DNA of 64,000 bases from Glandiceps talaboti (Eukaryota > Hemichordata > Enteropneusta > Spengelidae): assembly GCF_964340395.1 (NCBI RefSeq), contig NC_135549.1:29460095-29524094 (forward strand), in the 5' to 3' direction. Shown piece after piece: positions 50,601 to 60,817 of the stretch. The notes under the pieces were generated by a model. That model was not told where the DNA came from. It ran no database searches and was given only the letters and a program-made list of their open reading frames with translations. The stretch's first letter is position 1. The number at the start of each line of letters is the position of its first letter. The translations under genes were made by a program, and so were the position numbers.

Positions 50601-53600
50601 AAGGAAAACAGACACATCAATATTTCTGTCACCTTTTACCCTTGGGATCTTTTTATATATTTTGTTGTCACTACCGCAGGTCAAAAAAAAAACGTTTTGT
50701 CTTTTCTGGAGAACTACATGTATAATGTCATCTGATTGAACAAATAGCAAATGTGAAGGCACTTATTCACCACAGAAGCAGAAAGATGTTCACTAGGGAA
50801 AAGTGACTGAAGTAAAGTGATATAATCCACCACTGGGGGTGGTATTCAACATATTCCTTACCTTTCCAACCATAGTAGAACCAGTGAAGGATATACCTGC
50901 TGACATTGGGTGTGTACAAAGAACTTTTCCTACTTCTGGTGTACTGGTACGTGAACTTGTCACAACGTTGAAAACTCCAGGAGGTATACCTGCCTGTTCA
51001 GCAAGCTGAAGTATAAAATATAAAAAAAACATATTTCCTTTATTTTTGTAAACAGTATATGGCAATATCATATTTGCATAAGCTAAATAATGAAACTTGG
51101 CTCTTGTCATCATATGGTAGAACTGTTTCAAAGATGAATATAGGTATAATATTGATCTTTCAACAATGATAAGTGATTATCTGAATATTCATGATTTAAT
51201 TTGCATAATGAATTTAATTACTTCCTAGAACACTACATGCAATTATTAGAACATTCACGATGAAATGTATACTAAATTTAAATCATAGAACAGTAAGTGT
51301 AACTATTTAAATATTAATGATGAGATTTGCATACAAAAGTTTTCACATTACCTCAGCTAATGCCAAGGCAGAGTATGGAGTATCTTCTGAAGGTTTCAAT
51401 ACAATAGTACATCCAGCTGCCATGGCTGCTGCAGCCTTTCTGGTTATCATAGCACTTGGAAAATTCCACTGAAGAGTGGGGGAAAAGAGATGGGGATGAT
51501 TATTTAACTGTAACATTGAGTCACTGAGGCTGGAAGCATGTCTATGGTTTCAATTCACAGCAACCCCATTTTTAACTTCCAATTCATCTACAGATCAAAT
51601 AATTTTATCCTGTTTTTCCCAACAAACACCCCCCCCCCCCCCCCACACACACACCCATCCAGAGAGAGAGAGAGTAGCATTAATTGTATAATCATGGAAT
51701 TTATAGAAAGCTTAAGCCAGGTGAGTATACTCTTATCAAAGCAGTTTTTGTCACATTGAAAACATTGCTTTAAAAAATACTGAACATTACAGCTACATGT
51801 TCATGTACTCTCACATATCAACAGTACACTTTGTTACCACTTACAGGAGTTATCATACAGGCCACACCAATTGGTTGTTTGATGGTTACGATTCGTTTAG
51901 TCTTGACAGGGGCTGGGATGGTGTCGCCATAAATACGTCTGGCTTCTTCAGCAAACCATTCAACCATACTGGCTGCATAGTTGATTTCTCCTATTGCCTC
52001 ATTGAGTGGTTTTCCCTACAAAACACCAGATTTATTAGTTTGTATGCACATATCATAACTGGGTCATATGGATTTTGATGAAGGTAAAAAAAGTTGTATT
52101 TCAAGGTTTAGAAAACAAAAAACAGATTTTTTTGATGGCATACAAAAAATACTTGCAAAATATTCAGAGTAGATTTTCATATTGTGGTTAGAAAAATTAA
52201 ATTAATGCACATATTAAGAAATTGGGAGTTTTGAAATTGATAACTTAAAAACATCTATCAAAAATGTTGCATCTTTGTAATAAGCCCAATAAAATGTTAT
52301 TAAATACTTTTAAAATGTGTTACTGTACAGGCAGTGATTTATAAATAAACTGGGGTATATAAGCCATATACTTAGTATATATGGGAGAGAGAGAGACAAT
52401 AAACACATATCACATCATTTAACATCACCGTGCATGAAAACTGGGTAAGCAGGAGACTCAGGCACAGACTGAATAAATTTACTTAGAAAAGCTTTTACAG
52501 CAGCATAATGTTATTTACAGCAACCTGCATTTTGCAGAAATCTGAAGGTGTTGTTGACTTCCTTGTCATCGTTATACAGGTATGGAAATATTGAAAACAG
52601 AATTGATATGTCCTATAACATTTTATATCAAGCCACGAATAGAAATTGATTTTATTTTTGCCAGCTGAAAAAAGTTTTCAAATTAATATGTTAGGAATGG
52701 TACTAACTGCAGTTGTATGCTGCATGCTGTCTTGTCACAGAGTGTTTGCTTAAGATGTGTAATGTATTAAAGACACTTTATCATGAGTAATAAGACAAAA
52801 GCTTGTAAATTTATTAACTACACATACTCAAGAAGATGTAATCATTTCATTTTATTGTACAATGCGCTGAGACGTAGTGTAGCACATTTCTTTAAGAATT
52901 AAATAATAATAATGTTTTGTTTTGTACTGCGTTTTGTTCGCCATTTTTGCTTTCCATTTTTTCCAGTTTCTGTAGAAAATGGTGACTTATAAGGCTAATA
53001 AGTAGCCAGTGATGTATTTGTGTACAATTCTTTCTTATTTGTAAATATTAATTGTATTTGGCATATCACAATGGTATGTCATAGCAATGAACAACTCTAC
53101 TGCTACTACATGTACTACTACTACCATACTACCACTACAATATAGGACAAATTCCTGGGTTAATGTGTTCCCACCAAATGCCATACCAACCAATTATCTC
53201 AACCCCATACCACATTTTAACACCTGCATCTCTTCCGAATGATGGTTATCACTATAAAGGTATAAGTTAGGAATAGGGTAAACTCAATGACAACAAATTC
53301 AAAGTTACATTTTGCAGATACATGGATATATATTGACAATTACTTTGAATGACTTACCATCTCCATGGTAATAATTTTAGCAAGGTTTTCTTTGTTTTTG
53401 TGAAGTAATTCATCCCACTTCCTTAGCATCACCTGTCTCTCCTATAAAAAGAGATTTGTAAACATGGATGAGTTTGGAGTCATGAAAAACACTCAATAGT
53501 CTAGCCACATTTGTATAATTTATCATCACAAAATCATGAATAAACTGCTTGAATAAATTTGAAATTAGGTGACTGTCAGTGCAACACTACAAAATGGCTG

Positions 53601-55279
53601 TACAATGCTGATATACATGTATACCTTTGGTAAAGTTCCTTTCCAAGTCTGAAATGTTTCATAAGCTGTTTTGACGGCCATCTCAGCATCTGAAGCCTTC
53701 ATGTCTGGCACTGAACCCAGTAATTCCCCTGTAGATGGATTCCTGACTTCAAACGTTGACCCATCTTGTGCAGACGTCCACTTACCACCAATGTAAGCTT
53801 TGTCGAAAAACAGTGGACTGCAAAAAAAGTAACAGTAAAACATGTGGGGACTCACATTGGGGTTTAAATGCGGAGGTAGCAAAGTATAATGTGATATTCA
53901 ACATGATTTATAATTTCTCAGTGGCGCAATGACTTATATTTTTGATATGATGTGGGGTGATACAAACAAACGAGAAAGAGTATAGAGCTTCTTAGAGTTT
54001 CAATTAAGTGGCACCTTTTTTTACTGTATACAATGTTACACAAATGACACAAACAAACAAGCCATTGTAAATGACATAGTCCCCGCTATGGATTGGGTTT
54101 TAAGGAACTGGCAGTTTATGTTGTCATTTTCAAACCTGGTTAATGTTGTTTGGCCTCATATGGTTGTTTTTGATATCACTACTCTGTTCAAGCATGTATG
54201 AGTTATGGCTTTGGACATGAAAACTGCACAAACAAAATGCCTGCCAGGCAGCCATATCGGATTGTATCACGATGAAAATGGATATACACATGTATGTCAT
54301 AGAACACTATGCTAATACCAACTTTGAATGAGATCTGTTCAAGCATGTCTGAGTTATGGCTTTGGACATGGAAAATTTGCAAACAAAATGACTGCCAGGC
54401 AGCCATATTTGATTGTATCACGACAACAATGTACATGCACATGTATATCATAGAACACTGTCCTAATCCCAACTTTGAATGAGATCTGTTCAAGCATGTC
54501 TCAGTTATGGCTTTGGAAAGGGAAAATTCACAAACAAAATGGCTGCTAGGTAGCCATATTGGATCGTTTCATAAAACAAATTGATGTGCATATGTATGCC
54601 ATAGCATGTTGCCCCTGTACCAAGTTTGAAAAAAATCAGTCCAGGCATCTCCAAGACACGGCTGCAGACGGACGGACGGACGGACAGACACACGGACGCA
54701 CGGACAGACGGAACCCAATCCATAAGTCCCAGTACGGAGTTTGTCCGTCCGGAGTTTGTCCGGCGGGGACTAAATACAGGCTCTTGTAGCGTGCATGAAA
54801 ATGAAATGTTACATTTTAGCTCACTGTGAACAAAAACAAACAGTTTTTTGTTTGAGTCTTCCTGTTTCATCTGACAGTGATGTTGATGTGTGTTCAGTGA
54901 GATATAAGATAAAATGTATCATACATATTATATATTATATATCATCCATAATATTTATTACATGCTTGCATGCTACAAATGTATCGGTGTCTGTATTTTT
55001 TACAAAAAACTGTGAGGTGTAGGAAACACTGTGTTGCATAAATGAATAACTATAGTCTCTCTAGTTTTGTAGTATTATTGGACAATGTTTTTAGAGGAAT
55101 GTTTAGAGGTATGAAAATTGAAAATATATACATGTAGTAATATATTAATATGTTCATTAACAGAAAGTGTTACACACAGGAATACATGTAGGTACGTTGT
55201 GATAATCAAAAATATAATTATCTTACTTTTTTCCTGCCATGCTTGATAAAACTCTGGTTCCAACTTTACAATTAAAGAC
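47364..55279 (-). CDS. ALDH5A1: Succinate-semialdehyde dehydrogenase (ALDH5A1 family)
   Basis: Ten exons on GT-AG introns join in frame; from the ATG at 55240 the product is 486 residues, close to the mature length of mammalian SSADH. The enzyme oxidises succinate semialdehyde to succinate with NAD+, the last step of the GABA shunt, normally in mitochondria. Family hallmarks in order: [52 protein letters not shown] (general base Glu), GQACVGSN (catalytic Cys), EETFGPLAP, and [15 protein letters not shown] at the end. The second Cys of the human redox switch is Gly. No classical targeting peptide lies between the ATG and the catalytic fold; one could come from upstream in-frame sequence ([10 protein letters not shown]) or a further 5' exon. 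Confidence 0.92.
47912..47960. mobile_element. MITE-like element, copy 2 (left part only)
   Basis: TTATTCCAAATATTTTTCTT then TTTCAGCCAAGA, matching the left end of 40813-40941; upstream GGATCATTTCATCTAA is also shared (40756 and 47859), because this block is part of the duplicated SSADH region. Confidence 0.55.
48028..48197 (-). CDS. ALDH5A1: SSADH exon 9
   Basis: [20 protein letters not shown], then [20 protein letters not shown] and [10 protein letters not shown]. The E-E-x-FGP motif contacts NAD. Ends phase 2. Confidence 0.95.
49051..49618. mobile_element. TIR element, about 568 bp, related by its ends to the 4.3-kb foldback
   Basis: Left end TAGTCTAGCTGCTAGACCTC and the reverse complement of the right end, TAGTCTTGCTGCTAGACGTT, are matching inverted repeats that extend for about 33 bp into TCTTCTG. 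The duplicate intron at about 41440 has CACCAAAACTTCCTACTGG uninterrupted at the same place, so it is an empty site. No coding frame is seen inside. Confidence 0.7.
49698..49856 (-). CDS. ALDH5A1: SSADH exon 8, catalytic Cys
   Basis: [20 protein letters not shown], then [20 protein letters not shown]. The first Cys is the nucleophile. Duplicated at 41521-41679. Confidence 0.95.
50316..50459 (-). CDS. ALDH5A1: SSADH exon 7, catalytic Glu
   Basis: [20 protein letters not shown], then [20 protein letters not shown] and FRNTGQ. ELGG carries the general base Glu. Confidence 0.95.
50862..51005 (-). CDS. ALDH5A1: SSADH exon 6, NAD-binding loop
   Basis: [20 protein letters not shown], then [25 protein letters not shown] is the conserved dinucleotide-binding turn. 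Confidence 0.95.
51352..51468 (-). CDS. ALDH5A1: SSADH exon 5, oxyanion Asn
   Basis: [20 protein letters not shown], then [19 protein letters not shown]. Asn of WNFP is the oxyanion residue and KPSE contacts the NAD ribose. Confidence 0.95.
51845..52015 (-). CDS. ALDH5A1: SSADH exon 4
   Basis: [20 protein letters not shown], then [20 protein letters not shown] and [10 protein letters not shown]. The Arg in EEARR aligns with the substrate-binding Arg of human SSADH. This exon and all to its 5' side are absent from the duplicate. Confidence 0.95.
52016..53357 (-). other. SSADH intron 3
   Basis: AT-rich intron with a short GA tract near 52386. I see no exon or recognisable repeat. Confidence 0.6.
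53358..53441 (-). CDS. ALDH5A1: SSADH exon 3
   Basis: 28 codons, [20 protein letters not shown] then AKIITMEM. It matches the human [20 protein letters not shown] block. The human ITAES is ITMEM here. Confidence 0.93.
53625..53817 (-). CDS. ALDH5A1: SSADH exon 2
   Basis: Completes Asn, then [20 protein letters not shown], then [20 protein letters not shown] and [15 protein letters not shown]. Typical ALDH N-terminal beta region. Confidence 0.95.
54077..54772. mobile_element. TIR element with internal 151-bp tandem repeat
   Basis: Ends are inverted: TAGTCCCCGCTATGGATTGG on the left; on the right AACCCAATCCATAAGTCCC and, at the extreme end, GCGGGGACTA. Internally a unit starting TCTGTTCAAGCATGT recurs at 54183, 54334 and 54485, and a diverged fourth unit (TCAGTCCAGGCATCT) at 54636, all exactly 151 bp apart. 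A GGAC/CAGA tract precedes the right end. Inserted in SSADH intron 1. Non-autonomous DNA element or composite SINE; class unsure. Confidence 0.65.
55227..55279 (-). CDS. ALDH5A1: SSADH exon 1 (first clear coding exon, ATG at 55240-55238)
   Basis: Acceptor TTCCAACAG and donor GTAAGA frame a 53-nt exon reading [18 protein letters not shown] across the junction. The only ATG gives MAGKN. Phase 2 at the donor fits exon 2 exactly. Because an acceptor precedes it, at least one further 5' exon (UTR or leader) is expected. Confidence 0.75.
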
Positions 55280-56008
55280 CTGTTGGAAAGATAAACAATA
55301 GTTGTACTAATTAAAATACAAGTAAATAAATAAGTATATTTCATAGTCAAAGCTGTTACAGTACAAACAACATACTCATCAATACCCTTAATAGGGAACT
55401 TGCAAACCTGCCATGTTGAATGTTGCATCATGGGAAATGTAATAATAAATACTAGTCAATTAGTATTATAAACAATATTGTTACATTGTTTATAACCAAC
55501 TATAATCAATTCATAGCTACCCTGAACATTGTGGGAGGTTTATTTTATTGATAGCTCCAGGTTAGGTATTACGATAACCTCATAGTCCTTTGCGTCTGAG
55601 CATGCTCAGTCTGGATTGCAAGTTCCCGATTGGACTTCAAATTGTGTACAATGTACTTCAGCCATATGTACTACATGTTGGATTTAACATGCAAAGTTTA
55701 CGAGAAAATGTATGTATACTTAGAGACTGACTTTACATACATACATACGTACATATTCAAGACAGCACTGTCATTTGTGTTTCATAAAAAATGGCCATAA
55801 ATTGACACAAAGCAATAATGTAACACATGTGGCAACTAATCAATTGCTAGCAAGTGTACGTTTTACATGTTTATGTGTATACATCTAGTCAAAGAATACA
55901 ATTAAGTAATTAATTATATGAAAATGACAATATTGTTATTTGGGAATGTTTTATTACATCACAGGATATTTAACACATTACGTGCCATGCATGTATGCGT
56001 ACAATGTA

Positions 56009-56058
56009 TGTGTTGTGTGTGTGTTGTGTGTGTGTGTGTGTGAGTGAGTGAGTGAGTG
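56009..56058. repeat. (GT)n and (GTGA)n microsatellite
   Basis: Short tract in DNA 5' of the SSADH gene. Confidence 0.85.
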
Positions 56059-56179
56059 GATCCACATCAAAATGTGCCCTCTAAGGCAAAAAAAAAAGAT
56101 TCATTTCTGGTCGGGACATTTTGTCTAAAGTGGTGCGACGACATGGTTATTTCGTTTTTATTGTTATTTTTTTAATTCC

Positions 56180-56395
56180 CAACAACCCTGTCACTCAATC
56201 TAATAGTACTTTAGAGCAAGTGTGTATGTGTGCTTGTTCGTAATTGACTCTGCAGTTGTCTTCACTGACGTAGGGAGGGTTATTTTGTGTTTCCTCTTGA
56301 ATCTGCAGACTGCATGGGCTGGACAAACACAAAAAAATGATGACGCAAGGGTATTTAAGTGTTCGGCGTGCTGACCAGAAACAATTTTTTTTTTT
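56180..56395. repeat. Dispersed repeat, inverted partner of 29985-30245
   Basis: Read on minus: GTTTCTGGTCAGCACGCCGA, then CACTTAAATACCCTTGCGTC, then CACATACACACTTGCTCTAA. Same block order as at 30 kb. Confidence 0.75.
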
Positions 56396-56774
56396 TTTTG
56401 GGGGGGGGGGGGGGTGGGGGGGTAACCATTTAGTTTTTTCATGGCACAATGGTACATGTTTTATCTTGGATATTTGTGCAAGGTTTGAATGAAACCACTA
56501 CATGTATGTATGTCCATACGCATGTGTGCAAGAGCAAGGAAGCAAAGTATTGTCACATACAAGCATGTACAAATGTACAAACATTACAGTAGACCAATAA
56601 CCAATATAACATATTCATTTGGTTATGATATCCTGCTACTACGGCTGACAATCATCACTTGCCATTTATAACAAAACTATTATGAGTGGTATATTATTCA
56701 AATTCTGATGATTATTAGTTTTGATAGTCATTGCACTGGACCTGGCTATGACAATTTTAGACAATATTTCGATG

Positions 56775-56919
56775 TTATTCCCCATATATTTCTTTGTTCA
56801 GCCAAGACAAGTACGAGTGACTTAAGGGGCGTTTGTCACAATGAGTACATGTACATGTAGTGACAACCTTTAGGTCAGGAGTATTTTCTGGCTGAATGAA
56901 GAAAAATATTGGAGAATAA
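56775..56919. mobile_element. MITE-like element, copy 3
   Basis: Left TTATTCCCCATATATTTCTT and right GAAGAAAAATATTGGAGAAT are inverted repeats; the centre contains GTAGTGACAACC as in copy 1. Flank after the right end, GCCAGTAATATCA, is shared with 40969, so the element may extend further. Confidence 0.65.
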
Positions 56920-57170
56920 CAGTGCCAGTAATATCAGTGAAAAATCACCGAAAGTAATGGCAACTTTGAATGTTTTGAATGTTTCAAACACAGTGACATA
57001 CATACATGTATTGTTGTGACATGGATGCATGTGATGTAGAACGACCAGAGTACATGTATACATTCCATATTTTTTGTTCAACTTGGTTTGTGCATGGTAT
57101 AAACTGTATTATACATGTACAAATGTATATGTATATCATTTATTGTAACCTTACTTACTTATAGATTTAT

Positions 57171-57532
57171 AAGGGGCAAGAAATTAACCAAATTCATCTT
57201 CAAAACACAAGACAGGCCAGTAAAGGTAACATATACAAATGTACATCCCTACAGTTACTGAATATCGGAAACAGGCATTATAGTGGTGCTGTTCTATGGA
57301 ACAATCTACCCCTATCCATAAGATCAGATCCGAACTCATCGATATTTAAAAGACATCTTAAGAATGTAGTCTGGTAATGTGGGTGGATTACTTTTAAAGT
57401 ACACTGTGCGTCTGTAACTTTTTGTCCTGGTTTGTCCTTTTTTTCTGTGTTCAACAGGTTCCATTGGGAGAACAGTGTTATTAATGCACTGAAATGGTGT
57501 TTGTATATGGAAGATTAATAAATAAATAAAGC
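57171..57532 (+). pseudogene. LINE 3' end (C-terminal tail, UTR, (AATA)n)
   Basis: Frame 57171-57377 reads ...NIGNRHYSGAVLWNNLPLSI, then RSDPNSSIFKRHLKNVVW and a stop. The W-x-x-LP-x-x-IR..P..S.FK-x-x-LK pattern is a LINE RT C-terminus. The 3' part ends in AATAAATAAATAAAG. Confidence 0.65.
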
Positions 57533-58036
57533 CTGCTTCAATTTCTTGAACATACATTGATACATGTATGCAACACTGAATCCATCGCAACCAAAAAACT
57601 GTGACAACATTAATGCATCAGCAGTTTGCAAAATATGCATGTAGTAACGTGGTACCAGCATAAATGGTACATTGAAGAAATTTACATGTACACACACTTT
57701 CTCAATGAAAACTTTTGTATATGAAAGAATGAATTAATCCATGATAATAGAATACAGCTAACAATTCAATTCAATTCAATAGCATTTCTCTATAAATGTC
57801 TCTGAACCTACATGTTACAAAAACAAAGATGTGCCATTTTGATAATTTGACATGTACATGTATACATTTGTACCTATTGGTGTCCTTTTGAGCTGACAAT
57901 GAACATTTCGCAAAAGACAAAATCAGACAAAAACAACTATGCAAACACAGACAAAAAGATGACCTGATCTACTTTTATATGTCACTTTCACAACAACAAT
58001 AAATGTATGTTGATATCGTGTATTACATTACAGTAC

Positions 58037-58270
58037 CTCAAGTGGCACAATAAAAAAGAATTCAAGTGCCCAGTCCACTGCAAATAAATAAAGTTCTGCA
58101 CTCCCTAAAGATTCACGCATTCCCAACTCTGGTTTGATATTGTGTATCTGTTTTAAGTCGTCGTAGGCTGGAAGTACCAATAGGTTAAAGAAGGTCAAAC
58201 CCACTAGGTTGTTCATAAAGTTTTTAACACGCTGCAGAAAGTACATTCTGTCTGATAGTCCCGACATCAT
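58037..58270 (-). CDS. Candidate 5' exon (possibly of the SSADH gene), product unrecognised
   Basis: From ATG at 58270 a 78-codon frame reads MMSGLSDRMYFLQRVKNFMN, then NLVGLTFFNLLVLPAYDDLK and ends IVPLE at a GTACTG donor in phase 0. SSADH exon 1 (55279) starts in phase 0 after an acceptor, so the two could join into a long leader. The frame is open further upstream to about 58330. It has two hydrophobic stretches and is not a typical mitochondrial presequence. It may instead belong to another transcript or be chance. Confidence 0.35.
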
Positions 58271-58321
58271 TGCAGGGACATAGGTGGTCGGACCGGTATA
58301 CACTGTAACTACAAATGTAGG

Positions 58322-58358
58322 GCGGGTCACTTTTCACGTGCAGTTGCCAAGGCGAATC
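58322..58358. promoter_or_regulatory. Possible promoter elements (E-box, RFX-like half site)
   Basis: GGGCGGGTCAC, CACGTG and GTTGCCAAGGCGA lie together between the minus-strand candidate exon and the plus-strand FLYWCH/MULE gene. The spacing fits a small bidirectional promoter, but this is inference from motifs. Confidence 0.25.
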
Positions 58359-58658
58359 AGTAAAATGCTACGAATTTACCTCTGCGCACAGTAGTTAATC
58401 ATATACTATAGAGTACATGTACATATTATTGAGGTATTGACCTTTCCACCGGGCTCTATTCTATACGTATCATTTCACACTATTCGGCAATTTAAACAGA
58501 AAAACAAACAAAATTTGAAAACATGTGTTCTGATTCTATGTTAGGCTGGTACTGAGAGTATTGTTGCAATTTTTATTACCTAACTTTAAATGCTGTCACT
58601 GAAATATTCTTTGTCTAAATTTGTTACATGAATTACTTTAGCTTTCTATAAACAAGCT

Positions 58659-60078
58659 ATGGCAAGAGGAGAAAAGTTCCAGTGGAAATGTAAATGTTGT
58701 ATCAGTAAGATGACTAGGAATGAGATGTCGGCCGTGACTACGTGTGAATTGATGGACACTTCTCAACCATCTTCACTAACGGCACAAGTACCACCACCGC
58801 CAGCAACACCGTCGTCAACAGTACCACCACCGCCAGCAACACCACTGTCATCAGTACCACCACCGCCAGCAACACCACTGTCATCAGTACCACCGTCACC
58901 AGTACCACCACCGCCAGCAACACCGTTGTCAACAGTACCACCATCACCAGCAACACCATCAGATGCAATGGAAGTCGATTCCTGTCTTGACGAAATGTAC
59001 ATAATCGAATCAAGACCATCGCCACTGGAAGAATCTGAAATCAGAGAGCCTTCGACAGTTTCTGCAGAAGCCGAGGATTTCGAGATAGCTTTCGAAATCA
59101 TCAATCAGGGTACGAAAAGAGCCTCCAAGAAATTGGTGGACAACCGTGGATATTCATTTAACGTGAAGCGACATAGAGACGAGAACACCATCAACTGGCA
59201 ATGTACAGTTCGTCCAAAAGGAAACCCCTGTCGCACCACCGTTATTCAGAAAGGACAGGAGTTTATCGTAGGGAAGAAAAACCACAACCATGCAGCACAG
59301 CCAGGAACTCACATCGTCACGAAAATCACTGCAACTATAAAGACCAAGGCAGCTGAGAACCCCTACAAGCCAGCATCCGCCATCGTCACCGAGGTTCTCC
59401 TTGAAAATATCAGCGCTGCTCCCTGTCCATCCCTCCCTACAACAACCAACCTTACAAGAGCTACAAATCGTTTCAGACAACAGAGCCGCCCAAAAGATCC
59501 AAAAGATTTGCACTTCGAATTGAACATGGAACATATCCCCGATGACTTCCTTGTCGCAGACGTCAAAGTTAAAGATCGGCGACATCTCGTGCTATCATCC
59601 CATAAACAGCTGAACTTACTTCGAAAATCAAAGACCTGGTATGCGGACGGAACTTTTAAATTGGTGCAATCGCCGTTCAAGCAACTATTCTCAGTCAACG
59701 CGTTCATCCAATACGGAGACAATATCAAACAGGTCCCTTTGGTTTTCGTCCTTACATTGTATGTCAGGAAAGAAAAAGTCGGACTACAGGGCCATTCTTA
59801 AAGAACTGAAAATCGTGTTAGGAGCCAATGACGAAACCATCCGGTTCCAGTGCCTGGTAATTGACTTCGAAATGGCGATGTTGAAAGCTTTCAGCAAAGT
59901 TTTCCCCGACGTTGAAATATCCGGTTGTCTGTTCCACTGGACCCAAGCGCTCTGGAGGAAAGTACAGGAGCTGGGACTACAAGTTGCTTACACGACAGAC
60001 AGGGACATATCATCTTACATCAGGAATATTAATAGCAAGCAAGTTTGCTTGAAGTTTTACCGTGATCTGGTCGGTTGA
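58659..60078 (+). pseudogene. FLYWCH zinc finger / MULE transposase-derived gene, frameshifted and truncated
   Basis: The first frame (58659-59801) has an N-terminal CKCC segment, a Pro/Thr/Ser repeat of PPPPATPLSSV units, a FLYWCH-type domain (FEIINQGTKRASKKLVDNRG..NWQC..GKKNHNHAAQPG), then MULE sequence with YADGTFKLVQSPFKQLFSVN, which carries the first catalytic Asp. Near 59750 a one-base change moves the frame; the second frame (to 60078) has MSGKKKSDYRAILKELK, VIDFEMAM (second Asp) and GCLFHWTQALWRKVQELGL. It stops at FYRDLVG before the third catalytic acid expected in MULE transposases. So it is a Mutator-type remnant, or a capture in decay. Confidence 0.8.
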
Positions 60079-60817
60079 TACACAACCTCGCATCAAAACC
60101 ATGTACAACCCAACCCGTTTACGTTTCAAGGCGAATGGGTAGAGAGAACTTGTTCACTTCAGAATAGGGCGACATCATGAAATTAAAAGACAAGTTACAT
60201 GTACATGTAATGAAAATTGCAAAAAAGTCGGAATGATCGTCCGTACTCATGGACAAAGGTTCTACTTCAACTTCAAGTTGACCTATAAACACGGCATGTG
60301 TCAGTGGTTTTAATCATTACTTGGTTTAGTAACAGGAGATACTACGTAGTAAACTGAAAAAATACCGTAATTTGTTTTACTAATGTGGCCGTAATGTTTC
60401 GATCGTGGGAAAGCACTGTCTCAAAACTGCGTATTCTAACCCATAACCATTGTTTACCACATGGGGCGAAACGACCAAACCTATGGGGCGAAACGACTAA
60501 ACCGCTGGGGCGAAACGACTAAGTAGGTGCGAACTGGCAATGGGGCGAAACGACCTGTAACCGAATGGGTTTCATTAGAAGCCGGACGCAGGAGAAAGTA
60601 CCCGCCTACTCTTGTCATTTATCCAGCTACATTTTTCGAGATGATGACAGAAATGATGTGAAATTTAGTCAAAGACAGTTTGTAATGTTCATAATGATTT
60701 ACAAAACGGATTATAAATGAATACTTCCGGTTCTCAGACTACAAAACCTAGTAAACTGCCATGAACTCTTCGTAAGAAATACATCATGTGACAACAGATT
60801 GTGACCTTTGACTTAGT
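60079..60817. other. Spacer between the two transposase remnants
   Basis: No gene is seen. Contains a short tandem repeat, GGGGCGAAACGAC, four times between 60461 and 60556. Confidence 0.6.
60461..60556. repeat. Tandem GGGGCGAAACGAC repeat, four units
   Basis: Units begin near 60463, 60485, 60507 and 60542 (spacing about 22, 22 and 35), with variable CCAAACC/CTAAACC linkers. GC-rich within AT-rich DNA. Confidence 0.85.
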
